Under the pieces are notes generated by a model. That model did no database searches and was not told the DNA's origin. It was given only the letters and a program-made list of their open reading frames with translations. DNA of 64,000 nt from Sordaria brevicollis (lineage: Eukaryota > Ascomycota > Sordariomycetes > Sordariales > Sordariaceae). The stretch is taken from the NCBI GenBank assembly GCA_033439795.1, contig JAUTDP010000002.1:2728001-2792000 (forward strand), written 5' to 3'. How positions within the stretch are numbered: the stretch's first letter is position 1; each line of letters starts with the position of its first letter. The translations under genes and the position numbers were made by a program. Of the stretch, positions 34,444 through 47,043 are shown piece after piece.

Positions 34444-37400
34444 GACGTTGGAAAGGCTCTGAGCTTTTGTCTCCCGATATCAGTGGCAAACGTTGACAAG
34501 AAAGTAAACTGTAACAAAAAAAGAAGAGTGACGAATCAAAGGAAGGATGGGATTCCCTATCAGTTTCTCGGCACGCCGCATCTCGGGGCTTCATACCCTT
34601 ACGTAGCTTACCACGCCTGTAGCCTGCCACATCCTGCACACCTCAACCAGCAAAAAGCTTGTTGGAGATCCCCCCATGCTGCCCATCTTCCCCGCCGCCC
34701 ATCGTTTCTGAAGGGTGTGAAGGCTCTGGTTCGGGCAAAAGCCCTTGACTACGGGAGAAATAGGAAACACGTCGCATGCTTGGCCGCAGATTGGACTTAC
34801 ACTGCCGCTGATGTGGACACGGCTCGCCGCAGAGAGCTGGGCAGATGTGTGGGCAGATGGTGGGATGTGATGCGAAACCGGGGAAGTCCCCCCATATTTG
34901 AGACATTGGGGACGATTTTGGGGGGACATGTCGAGAAGCCAAGCAAAAGCCAAAGTTGAAGAGCCAGCCAGTGAGCTGTGGTGGTCGACGATGCAAGTGG
35001 GCCACAGATGTGCTGCATCGCTGCCCTTGTTGCGTTAGTGTTTGGGGTGATCGGAGCCTTCCCCGCAGTTTTCTTAAAGCCGGACGGGGGCTTGACGCTC
35101 GGGATGGGCTGCTCGTCTGGATGGACCAAATGAGATGAAAGAAAACGTCCAATGAGAGCATTCAGATGAGCTGTGCAAATTCGGTAAACGCTTATTTGAG
35201 AAAGAGGCGTGGGGGAAAAGGGTGTGAGGGTGTCAACCACTCAAGCAGTCTCTCCGGGAAGGGCACAGATCTCCGGCATCCTCCGTGGTTGTCAGTCCAG
35301 TTGGCGACGCCATGGTTGCCTTCTCACATTCCAGTGTCAAAATTCAGGGTATTCATCGCGAGGCGCCGGTGGCTTGAACAACGGTAAGACGGGTGTTTGC
35401 AGACCACAACGTCTCAGAACGCGGAACCAGGGCTCGTCCATCAGCCGATACACAGACGCTTCTTTGTCCTCAACTGCCCACCCATCCGCTATATCAACCC
35501 ACCATCCCATCCGTATTTTTTTTTTTCACATACAGACTGATGGCGGTTAGGTGGTGCTCGTTGGTAGCGATGAGGGTGTACGACAGACGACATGCGCAAC
35601 AAAAAGGGAAGATGGAGCCGTCGTCATCGCGCATAAAGTGGATTCCACCGGAACGAAGAGGCTAAGACGGGGCCACGACTCCGATCTACAGTATGGAGAC
35701 TTTCGGAGACTCAAAACTCGGGGCATGATAATGGATGTCTCTAATGTCTTGGAACGAAACGCAGCACATGCCCAACAACCGGACAGATCCGCGGTATGCT
35801 GTCGTTCAGTTGGATGGACATCAATGACGATCAAGATTATCCCGAGTGGTACCGATGCTGTACACAATAAAACCTGCTGTCGACTGTTGCGACTGTTCGT
35901 ACAGCCCGGTATCGTGCCTCATTGCAAGCGAAGGGAAGTCGTCGGTGCTCGGTGCTCGGAGGCTGGAGGAATCCACCAGATCAGGGCAGTGGTGGTTTGC
36001 CAAGATGACATTGTTTCTGGCCGACTTCGTCAAAGCGCCAATGACCTGGGCCAAGCCAACCCTGACTCTGAGGCTTAGACATGCCAAAGGCAAAAAAAAT
36101 CGATGGCCAGAAGGGTGGATGAATAGACGTGATCATCTGAAGTCTATCATAGACATCAGGCGAAAGTGTGTTGGAGGCAATTTGGGCGTCACGATACACC
36201 CTTATATCAGAAACAAAGAAATCGAAATCCAAAAATCGGATTTCATGATGAAAACTGAATGGCCCGTCGTCAAAAGCACAAAGCGTGGAGAAAGACGGGA
36301 CCACCTGCCACATGCTTGGCGGGGAACATCAAAAGTGGGGAAGAGATGCAGGTGCCCCACCAGGGTGCACGACCCTTTGCTCCATCCCATGTTTCTTCAA
36401 CACAACTTGGAAAGCCTTTCTGCCTGTTTCTCTTTTCTCTCACTGCCTTGCTCAGTTTGCACATCTCTTCGAGATTGTCTTTTCCGCTGTGGATTGCTCC
36501 AAAGCTCTACCCTCACTTAGGCAAAACAACTCAGCCTCTTTCAGCCTTTTACAGACACAGAAGAAGGACCGATGCGGTAACTCTGACCTTTGCCGGGTTG
36601 CCGGTGCCAAGGGGTCCCGGTCTTCGGCTCTGGACACCAGTCGGCCGCTGCTTTTCGTCAAAATCGCAACAAAAAAAGCCGACTGGCTGCGTTGGGCGAC
36701 TACTCGTGGCAAACATACCAGAGACCTCACCGTCGGTATTCACTGCCTCCTCTACCATTGATCTGGTCATTGGTTAATGCCCTCCCTTTGCCTGATTTCT
36801 TTGTCCATCAACCTCCGCCAACTCTGTGTTTGATTGAACATCGCTGTGAGCCGCCAAGTCGCGCGGCGGATGTCAAGGCCGCCTCTCACCCCGGTTCTAT
36901 GGTTCATTCTCGGCCCCTACCCCGAGTGACTAAAACGGAGCAGAAGGACAGAAGCGCCTATCGGACTTGGGCCATGAACCATCCCCTTTCTCCATACCTT
37001 CCTATAGTGTTGTTTGATCCATCGTTGTTGCCTGAGGAAGGCGAAATTGTTCGTATCAAACAGATGAACAAGACTGACTATCAGCTTGCGTTGGATGCCT
37101 CTTCACCTTTTGGGTGACTTAATAAACGCTTCTGTATATCCAACAAAGCGTCACATGTTCGTTGGTTGTTGAGCCGCATCTGACCATATCTGGTGATTTA
37201 TACCTACCGTTAGAGTAGGACCAACGCACTTTCAGTTACCTGCTAAAGAAAACGGCAAAGCATCTTTCTAGCATATCCTTCTGTTCTTCATCTTTTTACT
37301 TCTCAGAATATTCTACCCAAAAGCACAATCTTCAAGACCACTCCGTCCAGTCACATCTGTTCGAAGGGTATATATAGCTACCTACATTTTCGATACTACC

Positions 37401-37585
37401 AATTCGGGTCTCTATCAGTTACACACAGAATAGCGGGACCACCAGTCACATTCATCGATCAACGTCAGCTCGGCCCCCAAAACGACCTGCACCCCCTTTC
37501 GGTTATTTTCCGAAACGGATCACACGACATCACTTTATCTCAGAATTGCATATCCTCAAACACAAACCTAACCCATCTATCCAAA
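34444..37585. other. Long intergenic region
   Basis: About 3.1 kb. Open frames exist on both strands but none has motifs, splice logic or composition like the real genes here. The last 300 bp are the VWA-Hint promoter and leader: TATATATA at 37369-37376 and a C/A-rich stretch before the ATG. Confidence 0.5.
37369..37376 (+). promoter_or_regulatory. TATA box of the VWA-Hint gene
   Basis: TATATATA about 210 bp upstream of the ATG at 37586, a typical spacing with a leader of some 180 bases. Confidence 0.6.
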
Positions 37586-40018
37586 ATGAAGGTCACTCCC
37601 CTTATCGTCCCCCTCTCAGACCAACCCGCCGCACCCAACCTCGAAATCCACCCCCTCCCCTCTGAAAACGGCGGCGTCCTCCTCCGCGTCACCCCCCCTG
37701 TTTCCCCTCCTAGCTTTCAAGAGACGAACCCCAACTTCCGGCATGTCCCTTGCGACATCGTCCTCGCCATCGACGTTTCGGGGAGCATGGGCGCCGACGC
37801 TCCCGATCCCACGTCGGCCAACCCCACCCGTGATCCCTCCGAACCATGGCGGGCACCTGAACACAACGGCCTCACGGTCTTGGACCTCGTCAAGCACGCC
37901 GCCCGCACCATCGCATCTACTCTGACCGAATATGACCGGTTGGGCATTGTCACTTTCTCGTCCCAGGCTAAAGTCTTGCAACCGTTGCTGCCGATGACGG
38001 CCACCAACCAGAAGAAGACTGAACGGAACCTGGGCGGGATGCACCCCTCCAGCGCAACTAATCTATGGGGAGGTATTGTGGAGGGACTCAAGTTGTTTGA
38101 GACGGATGAAAGCGGGGGTGGAAGGGTGCCTGCCTTGATGGTCCTGACGGATGGCATGCCGAATCACATGTGTCCGGCGAAGGGCTATGTCCAAAAGCTG
38201 AAGGCGATGGAGAGGTTGCCGGCGGCGGTTCATACGTTTGGGTTTGGGTATAGTTTGAGGAGCGGGCTGTTGAAGAGCATCGCGGAGATCGGAGGGGGTG
38301 GGTATTCGTTTATTCCGGATGCGGGCATGATTGTGAGTTTCGCGTTCTGGTTATGGAAGTTGGATGGTGATGAGTTGAGGTGCTGACTGTGAAACTAGGG
38401 TACTGTGTTCGTTCATTCGGTTGCGAACCTCCAGTCGACATTCGCCAATAATGTGGTCTTACGGGTTACCTACCCCAGATACTTGGGTCTCAAGGAGACA
38501 ACGGGAGAGTCGGTGGACAAGGTAGACGCCGTCCAGCTCGACGATAGGGACAATGAGCTGGTGTCCGAGGGCAAAAAGGATGAAAATGATCCAGACTCCT
38601 TGATGCAACTTACCCTCAACCTCAGCACGCTGCAGTACGGCCAATCCCGCGACATCTTCCTCCGTTACGACAGCAAAGCCAGGGAAGCTATCGACGAGGG
38701 ATTTGACTTTGAATCCCGCCCTTTTGTCCACGCCACGCTCGACTACCAACACTTCACCACCATTACCAGTATCATCGAATCAAAGGTCGACGATATCTTC
38801 CGCCCCAACCCCAACGTCAAGCCGCTCACCCCCGCTCAAATCGCCTACCACATCTCCCGCTCAGCCCTCATCTCCTTCCTCTCCTCCATTTACCCCATCC
38901 GCAAACACGACGGCGAACACCAAGCGCGTTCCTACGAGCGCAACCTCGCCACCACTCTCGAATCCCTCCTCTCCACCCTCCCCGCTGCTCAGCCCGCTTT
39001 CGCCTCTGACCCCCACTGCCGCTCGCTCGTCCAAGACCTCATCGGCTGCTCCTCATCCGTCACCGACGCCAAAGACCACCAAGACGGCCAGGTCGCTTTG
39101 GCGCTAACCAACATGGACTTTTACAACCGCTGGGGCATCCACTACCTCCCCTCTCTAGCTAGCGCGCACGAGAGGCAGATGTGCAACAGCTTCAAGGATC
39201 CCGGCCCGCTGATGTACGGCGCGAATAGCCCGCTTTTCATAAAGTGTCGAGATAGGCTGGATGCGGCGTTTGATTCGCTGCCGGCGCCGAAGCCGAGTAG
39301 AGACACCGGGTACCGGGGAGAGATTTCGATGGCATCGTATAACAGCAGTTTCAATCCTTGTTTTGCTGGGGAGACAAGGGTGGTGGTTGCCTGTGGTAAT
39401 CAGTTGGGCACAAAGGAAATTCAGATCAGTGAGCTTAGAAAGGGGATGATGGTGCAGACACCAAAGGGGTTGAGGGAGGTAAGGGCCGTTTTGAAGACGC
39501 CGGTTGAAGATGAGAAGATGTGCTTGGTTAGTGCCGAGAACGGTGGAAAGTCGTTGCTGGTCACGCCGTGGCATCCTATCTCGCTTGATGGAAAGAACTG
39601 GGCGTTCCCGATAAAGATCGCCCATGGCGACACTGTCAGCTATACCGGAGATATTTACTCGGTTTTGCTGGAGAGAGACACGGTTGTGGACGCCCACGCC
39701 ATCATGGTTGAGGGCGTGTGGGGTGTCACACTAGGCCATGGACTGACGGGGACGGGAGAAGGTGTGGTGGTGACCGGCGAGGAAGATGATGTGAGAAGTC
39801 ATCGCTTCTTTGGTGACTATGACCTTGTGGTCCAGAGTCTGGCCGAATTGCCGTGGAGCCAGGATGGGTTGGTGTTGGGAGGAGGTGTGAAGAGAGACTC
39901 GCAGACTGGTCTCGTCAATGGCTTCCAGAGAAGGCCAGAGCATATGCTTGGTGACACCGTACATCTGGCTCCAAAGAGGGTAGAGGTGCTCGCTGGAGCA
40001 ACGATGATGGTTTGCTAG
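37586..40018 (+). CDS. von Willebrand factor A protein with Hint (Vwaint/Vint) domain
   Basis: Exons 37586-38332 and 38399-40018 encode 788 residues; the 66-bp intron (GTGAGT, CTGAC, CTAG) is phase 0. Residues 55-250 are a VWA domain with an intact metal-ion site: D63-V-S65-G-S67, the Thr in SSATNLWGG, and D in VLTDGMPN. A middle region to about 560 matches the Vwaint linker. From residue 568 a Hint-type domain begins at NPCFAGET with the candidate nucleophile C570. The TPWH motif (T638, H641) matches TxxH of Hint block B, and HAIMVEGVWGVTLGHG follows. There is no signal peptide, so the protein is probably cytosolic. Hint domains of inteins and hedgehog self-cleave at the Cys. Whether this one does is unknown; it lacks the classical HN-Cys ending, so full splicing is unlikely. 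No neighbour suggests a partner. Confidence 0.9.
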
Positions 40019-40791
40019 TTGTTTGACTAACGACTGGGAGGGAGTATGGAAAAAGGCCAAACGAAGGCAAAACAACCAAGGGCATAGAGAGAAGCGCTGT
40101 CGCATAGCATAGAAGTTGATGTATGACCAGGAACTGATAGAATATCTGAAGTATCCAGTTTAGGCACTAAGTGCTTTTGTGAGTGTTTCGTCGGCTGTTG
40201 AAGTCCTGGTAGAACCCCCTTTGAGAACCTTTGTGACTTATACGTCTCTGTGTAATGACGTCGCACTCTTGTTCACCAAAGAGGTCCGACTGGACGCGAT
40301 GTAAACCTCTGGCCTCTAGTACAAAAGCATTGCAAAATAAGCTATAGAGGTAGAAGTCCGTCATTGAGCTCTCAAACATATCTTGAGGCCTTCCCGGGGC
40401 GCAAAGTGCTGGCCATGATGAGCGTTGTGAGTGATGTGCTCTTCACTTTTACGCACCTTCATGGCCTTCGAAGGACGTTGTGAATGAAAGACGGGCTCGA
40501 CAATTAGCCGCCAATGCCAATTGAAAAGTGGGGAAATTGGTTGTGTGTGAGCCGGCTGGCGGTCGCTTGCCAGCTGACAAAGCCTGAATTCTGCCCGCGC
40601 ATTGGCGAGTGCGCCCCACCGACAGGCCGGTCGAATCACCAATCCCCACCGCCCTCCATAGGGTTTTCAAGCCCTGCCAAAAATTTGGCCAGCGACTCCT
40701 CCGTGCCGTGTTGACCTCGAAATTGCATCTGCCTTTACTGACCGGCGGCACCTCTTCGACAATCAAGAGCGCTTGATCCACAACCGTCACA
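40019..40791. other. Intergenic region, RPL13 promoter
   Basis: 3' untranslated region of the VWA gene and promoter of the eL13 gene. No other gene is supported. Confidence 0.5.
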
Positions 40792-41911
40792 ATGGTGAGT
40801 ACCGAATTGCTGCTGGACGATTGCGACAGCAGACGTCCCGTCATTTTTGACGATGGAGGTTCAATTAGACTGACCGCGACTTTTTTGGTGGAAATAGGCG
40901 ATCAAGCACAACCAGCAGATTCCCAACAACCGTGAGCATCCCCATTTTCCCCGAGAGCGACAGCCCGACGACGACACCAACGACAACGACTTTCAACCCC
41001 GAAAGAAATCGACGACATGATGGACTGACACGAATTTTCAGACTTCCGCAAGGATTGGCAGAGGCGCGTCAGGTGCCACTTCGACCAGGTTCGTTAAAAC
41101 CACACCGACGACGGGGAGGACGATATCGAATTTTGGGGAACTCTGATTCTGACGGATGGGAAAACACTAGGCTGGCAAGAAGGCTTCCCGCCGTGTCGCT
41201 CGCCAGGCCAAGGCTGCTGCTCTTGCCCCTCGCCCGGTTGACAAGCTCCGTCCCATTGTCAGGTGCCCGTTAGTACAACCTTTACATTCCGACGACGAGA
41301 GTTTCGAAGAGAGCGTGGATATCTGACAGGATTTGTGTGCAGCACCGTCAAGTACAACCGCCGCACCCGTCTCGGCCGTGGTTTCTCCCTCGCTGAGCTC
41401 AAGGTACGATTTATCCGAGAACCCTGAGAGATGGGAGGGGATGATGCAACGCATGCAAAAAATGCGATCGGCGAGAACGCATTGGATCTGACACGGATAC
41501 ACATTATAGGCTGCTGGTATCCCCAAGCTCCTTGCTCCCACCATCGGTATCGCCGTCGACCCCCGCCGCGCCAACCTCTCCGAGGAGTCCCTTGCCGCCA
41601 ATGTCGAGCGCTTGAAGGCCTACAAGGCCCGCCTCGTCGTCTTCCCCCGCAAGTCCAACAAGCCCAAGAAGGCCGATACCCCCAAGGACCAGCAGGCCGG
41701 CGAGACCATCAAGAGCGTCGCCGCTGCTTTCGGCGTCGAGTCCCCCGTCGCCTCCGGCTTCAAGGAGATCAACAAGTCCGAGCTCCCCTCCAACGTCGAG
41801 GGTGGTGCTTTCCGCGCTCTCCGCAAGGCTCGCTCCGACGCCAAGCTCGTTGGTGTCCGCGAGAAGCGCGCCAAGGACAAGGCTGCTGCCGAGGCCGAGA
41901 AGAGCAAGTAA
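40792..41911 (+). CDS. rpl13: 60S ribosomal protein eL13 (L13)
   Basis: Six coding exons: 40792-40794, 40898-40931, 41042-41088, 41171-41268, 41343-41403 and 41510-41911, 214 residues in total. All five introns have GT-AG ends, and the phases close exactly. The product starts [19 protein letters not shown] and continues through [33 protein letters not shown] and [20 protein letters not shown], the diagnostic eL13 signatures. It is a structural protein of the large cytosolic subunit. The first coding exon is only the ATG, with the donor directly after it. The late exon is C-biased at third positions, as in highly expressed Neurospora genes. The intron density near the 5' end is typical of fungal ribosomal protein genes. 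Confidence 0.97.
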
Positions 41912-42369
41912 ATTGCTCCTCTTGGACGGGGTGGTTGAAGCGGCATCTCTGTGGCGGTGTTTGGCTGGTCTGGTCTCGGTTATGCTTTTCCTTGTCACCT
42001 CCTGGACGAGGACCATTATGTTGGACATCCTCGTCCGAGGGCCGTGTAGTTCCGGGGGATTTCACGTCACTTTTTAAAGCGGGACACGGTTCAATTACTA
42101 CACGCATCATAGGGATTTGCTAGAGCAGCGCACAATGAATGGACAACGGAAAAAGCATGATTCTTGACCAACTTCAAAAGGTCCTTCTTTCTGGGTGATA
42201 CCAATCGGGGAGTTCATAACGGATTGCAACAAAAATGCTCGAGTTCTTGTTTTAGTTTTTGATCACTGTCATGGTTCCCCTCGTCTGCTGCACCGTTTGA
42301 CTCTCCCGATGTGAAAATGGCCGATCATTATAGTTACGCTAACATTACTTTCACTGGCGTGCTTCCAAT
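41912..42369. other. Convergent intergenic region
   Basis: 3' untranslated regions of the eL13 gene and the smgGDS-like gene; nothing else is seen. Confidence 0.5.
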
Positions 42370-44702
42370 CTAGTTTCCCTTCCTATCATTCTGCAACAAC
42401 TCCGTTCCTTTCTTCAGGATCTCTTCAAACACCCCCTTTCTCGGCCCCTTCAGCTCGTTCGAGTGAGCCCTCAGAATCTCCGCAACCAGCACCAGCCCGT
42501 TTTCACGATCCTTCGCCGTCGAAGCAGGCGATGGCTTGGGCTCTGCCTGCTGAGGATTGAGGTTCAGTCCTTCCATGATTGACGTCACCTCAGTCGGCTT
42601 CTCCTCTTTCGCCTCCTTCGCCTCGTTCTCATCCTTGACCTCCTCGATCCTCCCGCTATCACCACTCTCACCCTCCAACCCAGCAGCAGCCTCCTCATTT
42701 CCCGTAACCGCAACCGCCAATTTCTTGACCGCCTCCGTCCCCTCATTCAGCACCCTCAACACCACACTCGCTCCACCATCCGTCGACCTAGCCAGCAGCG
42801 CCAGCACGAACAACACCTCCGACCTCAGAGCAGGATACTTCCCTTGCACAAGCAGATGCGTCAAGTGCTTCGCAATCAACGGTCCATGCACCTCATAGAA
42901 AGCTTCCCTAGTCCAGTCCTTCTCATCCAGAACCTCCACCTTTTGTCCCTCCTGAGACTGCGGAGCCTGTAGTGCCCTAACAACACTCATCACCGCCCTA
43001 GCAGTCTCAATCTTGGTCGGCTCCAAATCCGACCTCGCACCCAGCGTCATCAACAACTGCAAGTAACTCCTGACCTCCTCCTTCTCAGTATGTTTGAAGT
43101 CGCTCCTCAGCGGCTTACACAACTTGGCTACATTACCGGGACTATTCACAAGCAGCAGTCTAGCCAAAGAAACAGCCATGAACTGCACCTGCGGTTGAAC
43201 GGCAGTCTTCACCCAAGCGCCCGCCAGCAAATCCGGCAGGAAAACTTCGCCGAGGGGAGCCTTGTTGGCTTGGGGGATAGCCAGGTTCTTGGCAAATGAC
43301 AAGATGGCGTGTAGCAGTTGGGGAGTAGCAGGAACGGTCTTTTCATCGGGGTTGAGTGCCTGCGAGAGCAAGGCAGCTAGGTGCGTGTGCACTTCGTTTG
43401 GTTGGGAGACGAGCGCGGTGCTGGCCTCGTCGGAGCGAGATAAGTTGCCAAGACACAAACACGCCGCGGTGCGGAGGTGTTGGTTGGCGAACTTATCTGA
43501 CGAGAGCCAGAGTTGGAATTTCTTGGATACGGGGCTGGTTGATAGAGGGTAGAGCTCGGCGAAGGAAGGGTGGGCGGATAGGTCAGCGAAGAGAGTGACG
43601 AAGGTGGTGGAGACGGTTTTGAGCTGGTCGAGATCGTCTAGGTCCGGCTCGGGCAGGTCTTCGTAGGAGAAGCAGGCGTTGTAGAAGGCTTGTTGGAGGT
43701 GTTGGATGTTGGATGCTGAAGACAAAAAGGCGGGTTGGAGCGATTCGTAGGTTAGGTAGGCGAGGGCGACGGTGCAGAAGCCGTTGAACAGCTCGAGGGA
43801 GGGAAGACCTGACGGGGAACCGCCGGCGAGGGTGAGGAAGACGGCGGGGGTGGCAGGGTCGGCTACTTCTGGTTCGGGTTCTGTGGTTGGGTTTAGTTAG
43901 TTTTGGGGGTTTCTTTAACCAAAATAGGGGTAATTATTGTATGTAATGAAGCTCACTTTGAGAAATGAGTAGCTCGAAGATGTTGTTGATGAGGTTGAGA
44001 ACTTGATCGTGATCTCCGCCTGGTTGAATGGAGCCTTCTTGCAAGAGAGCTACGAGAGCTTTGCTTAGGCCTGCTTCACATACTTGAAGTTGTGCGGGCT
44101 CTATTAAAGTCAGTTAGTATCATACTCTTTATGACTCGAGATCGTGAAGCTGAATAATGCTACCATAATCGACAATGACGTTGTATAACACGGGCAACAA
44201 CAGAGGAAGTATGGATCTGTCGTTCAGAAAGCCGATGACAGTCCGAAGCTGACCGGACTCAACCAGCTTGGCTCTATTCTCATCTATGATATGTTCAGCT
44301 TTAAATCCTCTTGACGTGTATGGAGGAGCAACAGATCCTTACCGCAGTCGGCACACCCATTTCCGAGCACACGCAAACATTGACGCTTGATGCTCAGATC
44401 TAGCTCTTCTGTTGGCAGCACCTTCAAGACGAAGTCCAGAATGCCGGACTGCCTGAGAGGGTCTCTTAGACTTGCTAGTTTTTGAGTTTGGTAAGTTAGC
44501 TACTCATGCTAAAAGAATGACACATGAAAAAGTATTATTCTAGGGGGTCAGGCGTGTTCACGAAATTGAAGTGAAACTCACGATCTCTGACGCCATCGCC
44601 GATTCTTTCGAGAAGACTGGCCAGTGTGTCGAGCGGTTTATCTCCGCCATTCCAGGCGGCTTCGAGCTGACTCAACAGATTCTTGTCGAGTGTGAAAGCC
44701 AT
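42370..44702 (-). CDS. Armadillo-repeat protein, smgGDS (RAP1GDS1)-like
   Basis: Five exons, 44702-44582, 44474-44343, 44283-44164, 44100-43957 and 43880-42370, encode about 675 residues. All four introns have GT-AG ends, and every junction is phase 1, which strongly supports the model. The first exons encode short helical repeats (QCLRVLGNGCADC, LLLPVLYNVIVDY, LVALLQEG, LINNIFELLIS). The large last exon continues with armadillo-like repeats (RTAACLCLGNLSRS, PQLLHAILSFAKNLAIP, RSEVLFVLALLARS) and an acidic linker. The repeat spelling LGNG/LGNLSR and overall length resemble Rap1 GDS1/smgGDS and fungal proteins annotated that way, which bind prenylated small GTPases. Other armadillo families (e.g. 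Bem4-like) are possible. The locus lies 928 bp from the mL50-like gene on the same strand. Confidence 0.75.
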
Positions 44703-45629
44703 TTTCTCTGCTCAGTTCCGGCGCTGTATGTGTCGATGAATGGAAAATAAAGAGTGACTGTAAACAAGCGGTGTTGTTTGCCAGTGACAAAGGAGAGGAC
44801 GTCGAGGTGAGAGCTCCAAACAATAAGGTGAGTGGGGCTTCTAAAGTGGGGAGGTCAACAAGGTACCTGCAGCTGTCATAATCCGGGGCGAGGTATCGAA
44901 CTGACAATCACCGGTACATTCATAATCTAGAAATCATCCTCCCCTACTGCTTTCCGAGTTGTTTGAAGTTTCTTCGAACAGCTTCACTGTCGTATCTCTG
45001 TCAATATCTGCTTAGTTGACGAGGAAGATCGCGGGCTGTAACTTCTGTTTTCCGAGTGAAACCGAACAGTGAGAGCTTCAATGTCTCGCGCTAACACCGG
45101 ACGGGTTCTTAGCTTCTAAGCTCACTTCCAAAAGCACTCAGCATCTGCTTGAGGCCTTGAGGTGAGGTTCGATTTCACGAGACCATGAACCTAAATCCGA
45201 GTATAATGGCAATCATTTGAAGATGGTACTCAAACTCTGGCCTTTGATAATTGACACCGTGAACCATGAGTGCTCGAAAGCTCGTGGTGAACAGATGGCT
45301 CGAGCGTACTCGAATATTCAGGGGTAGTCAAGCATCACAGCAGCGCAACAACAGGATATACAACAAAAAAAAAACAGACACCCGTATATGCTACATGCCA
45401 CATTATACACTTTACCGGTACACAGCAGTAGCCACTGTGACGAGTAGGGAGACGGCTACACGCCCCGTCATCTTTTGGGCGCATAGATAGTATACACATG
45501 GCCGGTGCCGCATCAATCCCGGCCAGGATCATCTGTACCCATTGCCATAGGCAGCGTCCCACGTCCACACCAACTTCCTCTGCTGCGCTCGTTTTGCTAC
45601 CAACCACACGTACCCACAACCGTTGCCCC
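44703..45629. other. Intergenic region between tandem minus-strand genes
   Basis: Promoter of the smgGDS-like gene and 3' region of the mL50-like gene. No other feature is supported. Confidence 0.5.
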
Positions 45630-47043
45630 TTACTGCTTGCTACCAAGCCACTTGAGCTCGGTGTACTTGCCAACGTTACCCGTACCCAAAACAGGGAGGG
45701 CGCGCTTCTCGAGCTCCTTCTGGATAACCTTCCAGCGACCAACCATCTTCTCCTTGTCCACGGGCGTGACTCTCCTGGGGTAGACCTTGACGTTGGGGAG
45801 CTCGGGCAAGATGCTGCTCTGCTCAATCTGCTCAGCAAGCTTCTTGGGCTTGGGAGGGGTGACAAGGGCGTTCATGAAGTTGGCGACAGTCTGAATGCTG
45901 GTGAGCTTGCCGTCGGAGAGGATGTGACCAGCCATTTTCTGGATGCGCTTGGCGGCCTGTTGGATGTGAGAAACGGGGGTTGTCAGTTGCCATGTCATCA
46001 CTATAAGCAAGAGGTTTGGGAATTGGACATACATAGAACTTGACGACGGGGTCCCGGATGGTAGCCTCCTTCCAGTCGTTGTTCCAGGTCTTGCGGAGCT
46101 CAAGGGCCCTTCCGACGTTCAACCTGATTCGGGAGCCATCATCATCGTCCAACCTATAGCCGAGTTTCTTGCCCTCCGCGACCAACTGGTCGGCCTTCTC
46201 TTGCTGTTTAAGCTCATATAGCCTCCGGACCTGTTCCTGCCACTCGCGTGTGGTGCTAGCCTTTTCCGCCGCATTTCGCATGAGAATCCAGACCTTCTGC
46301 AAATCGCTGTCCTTCTTGAGCGACAGCTCGCCGTTCTCACCGCGGCACATCTCCACGGAGACAGTCCTATCCCAGTGGTTGCCGTTGCCGATAACGGACG
46401 CGATATCCGCCGGGTTCTTGGGGTTGGCGCCGAACTTCTTCAGGGCCAGACCCTCGACGAGCGCCCTCCTCAAAATGACCTTCAACAGCCTGGGGTCTGT
46501 GACCTTCACTGGGGAAGCATAGCCCTGGTATTCGAACTGCTTTCCGCCATCCTTGAAATGCTCCGGGTTGTTCCACCAGTTTGACACGCCACCAATCTCT
46601 TGCAACCCCGCACCGGACGTGGCAGGCTCATAGTTGGGGTCTTGGATCTTCTCTGCGTTGGGCGCCCACCTGGGTTCCGCTGGAAGAACAAGGGTGTTTT
46701 CCCGCTGAACTTCGAAAATTCCTGCTCTTTTACTCTTCCTCTGTTGTTCAAGGGTTCCGGTGAGCTCGGTCGCAACTTCGGCGGCGGCGGCAGCTTCCGT
46801 GGCTTCGGGGGTGGTCTCGGTGGCAGTAGAGGCGCATCGGCGTTGTGTGTGGAGGGTGTTCTGCCAGACGCGGTTACGGGTGGCGGAGATTTGTGTCGAG
46901 AAGTTGCATGACTGGCAGGTGGTGGAAGAGGAGTCGGCAGCGGCCCTCAAGGTGCGAAGGGGAGCGGCCGATGTGGTAGCGACAGGCGTCGAAGCACTGC
47001 ACAGGGCAGAGGCCGTAGACGGTATCCTCGGAATGCGACGCAT
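45630..47043 (-). CDS. Mitochondrial large-subunit ribosomal protein, mL50-like
   Basis: Two exons, 47043-46033 and 45956-45630, give 445 residues. The 76-bp intron has a GTATGT donor and a CAACAG acceptor, phase 0. The start is MRRIPRIPSTASALCSA, a basic, Ser/Ala-rich mitochondrial targeting sequence. The open frame upstream of it has no ATG. The core has NWWNNPEHFKDG, VTDPRLLKVILRRALVEGLAL and, after the intron, AAKRIQKMAGHILSDG and LPELPNVKVYPRR. This matches my recollection of fungal mL50 (yeast MRPL13 family). The family call is moderate; a mitochondrial location is well supported by the N terminus. It is divergently paired with the membrane protein gene starting at 48000. Confidence 0.7.

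Noticed and set aside
36974..37117. Small plus-strand frame beginning MNHPLSPYLP
   Set aside because: No promoter element of its own, no recognisable motif and unremarkable composition; could only be rescued by conservation data.
41504..42028. 174-residue minus-strand Leu/Gly-rich frame
   Set aside because: Shadow of the eL13 last exon, which has strong codon bias.
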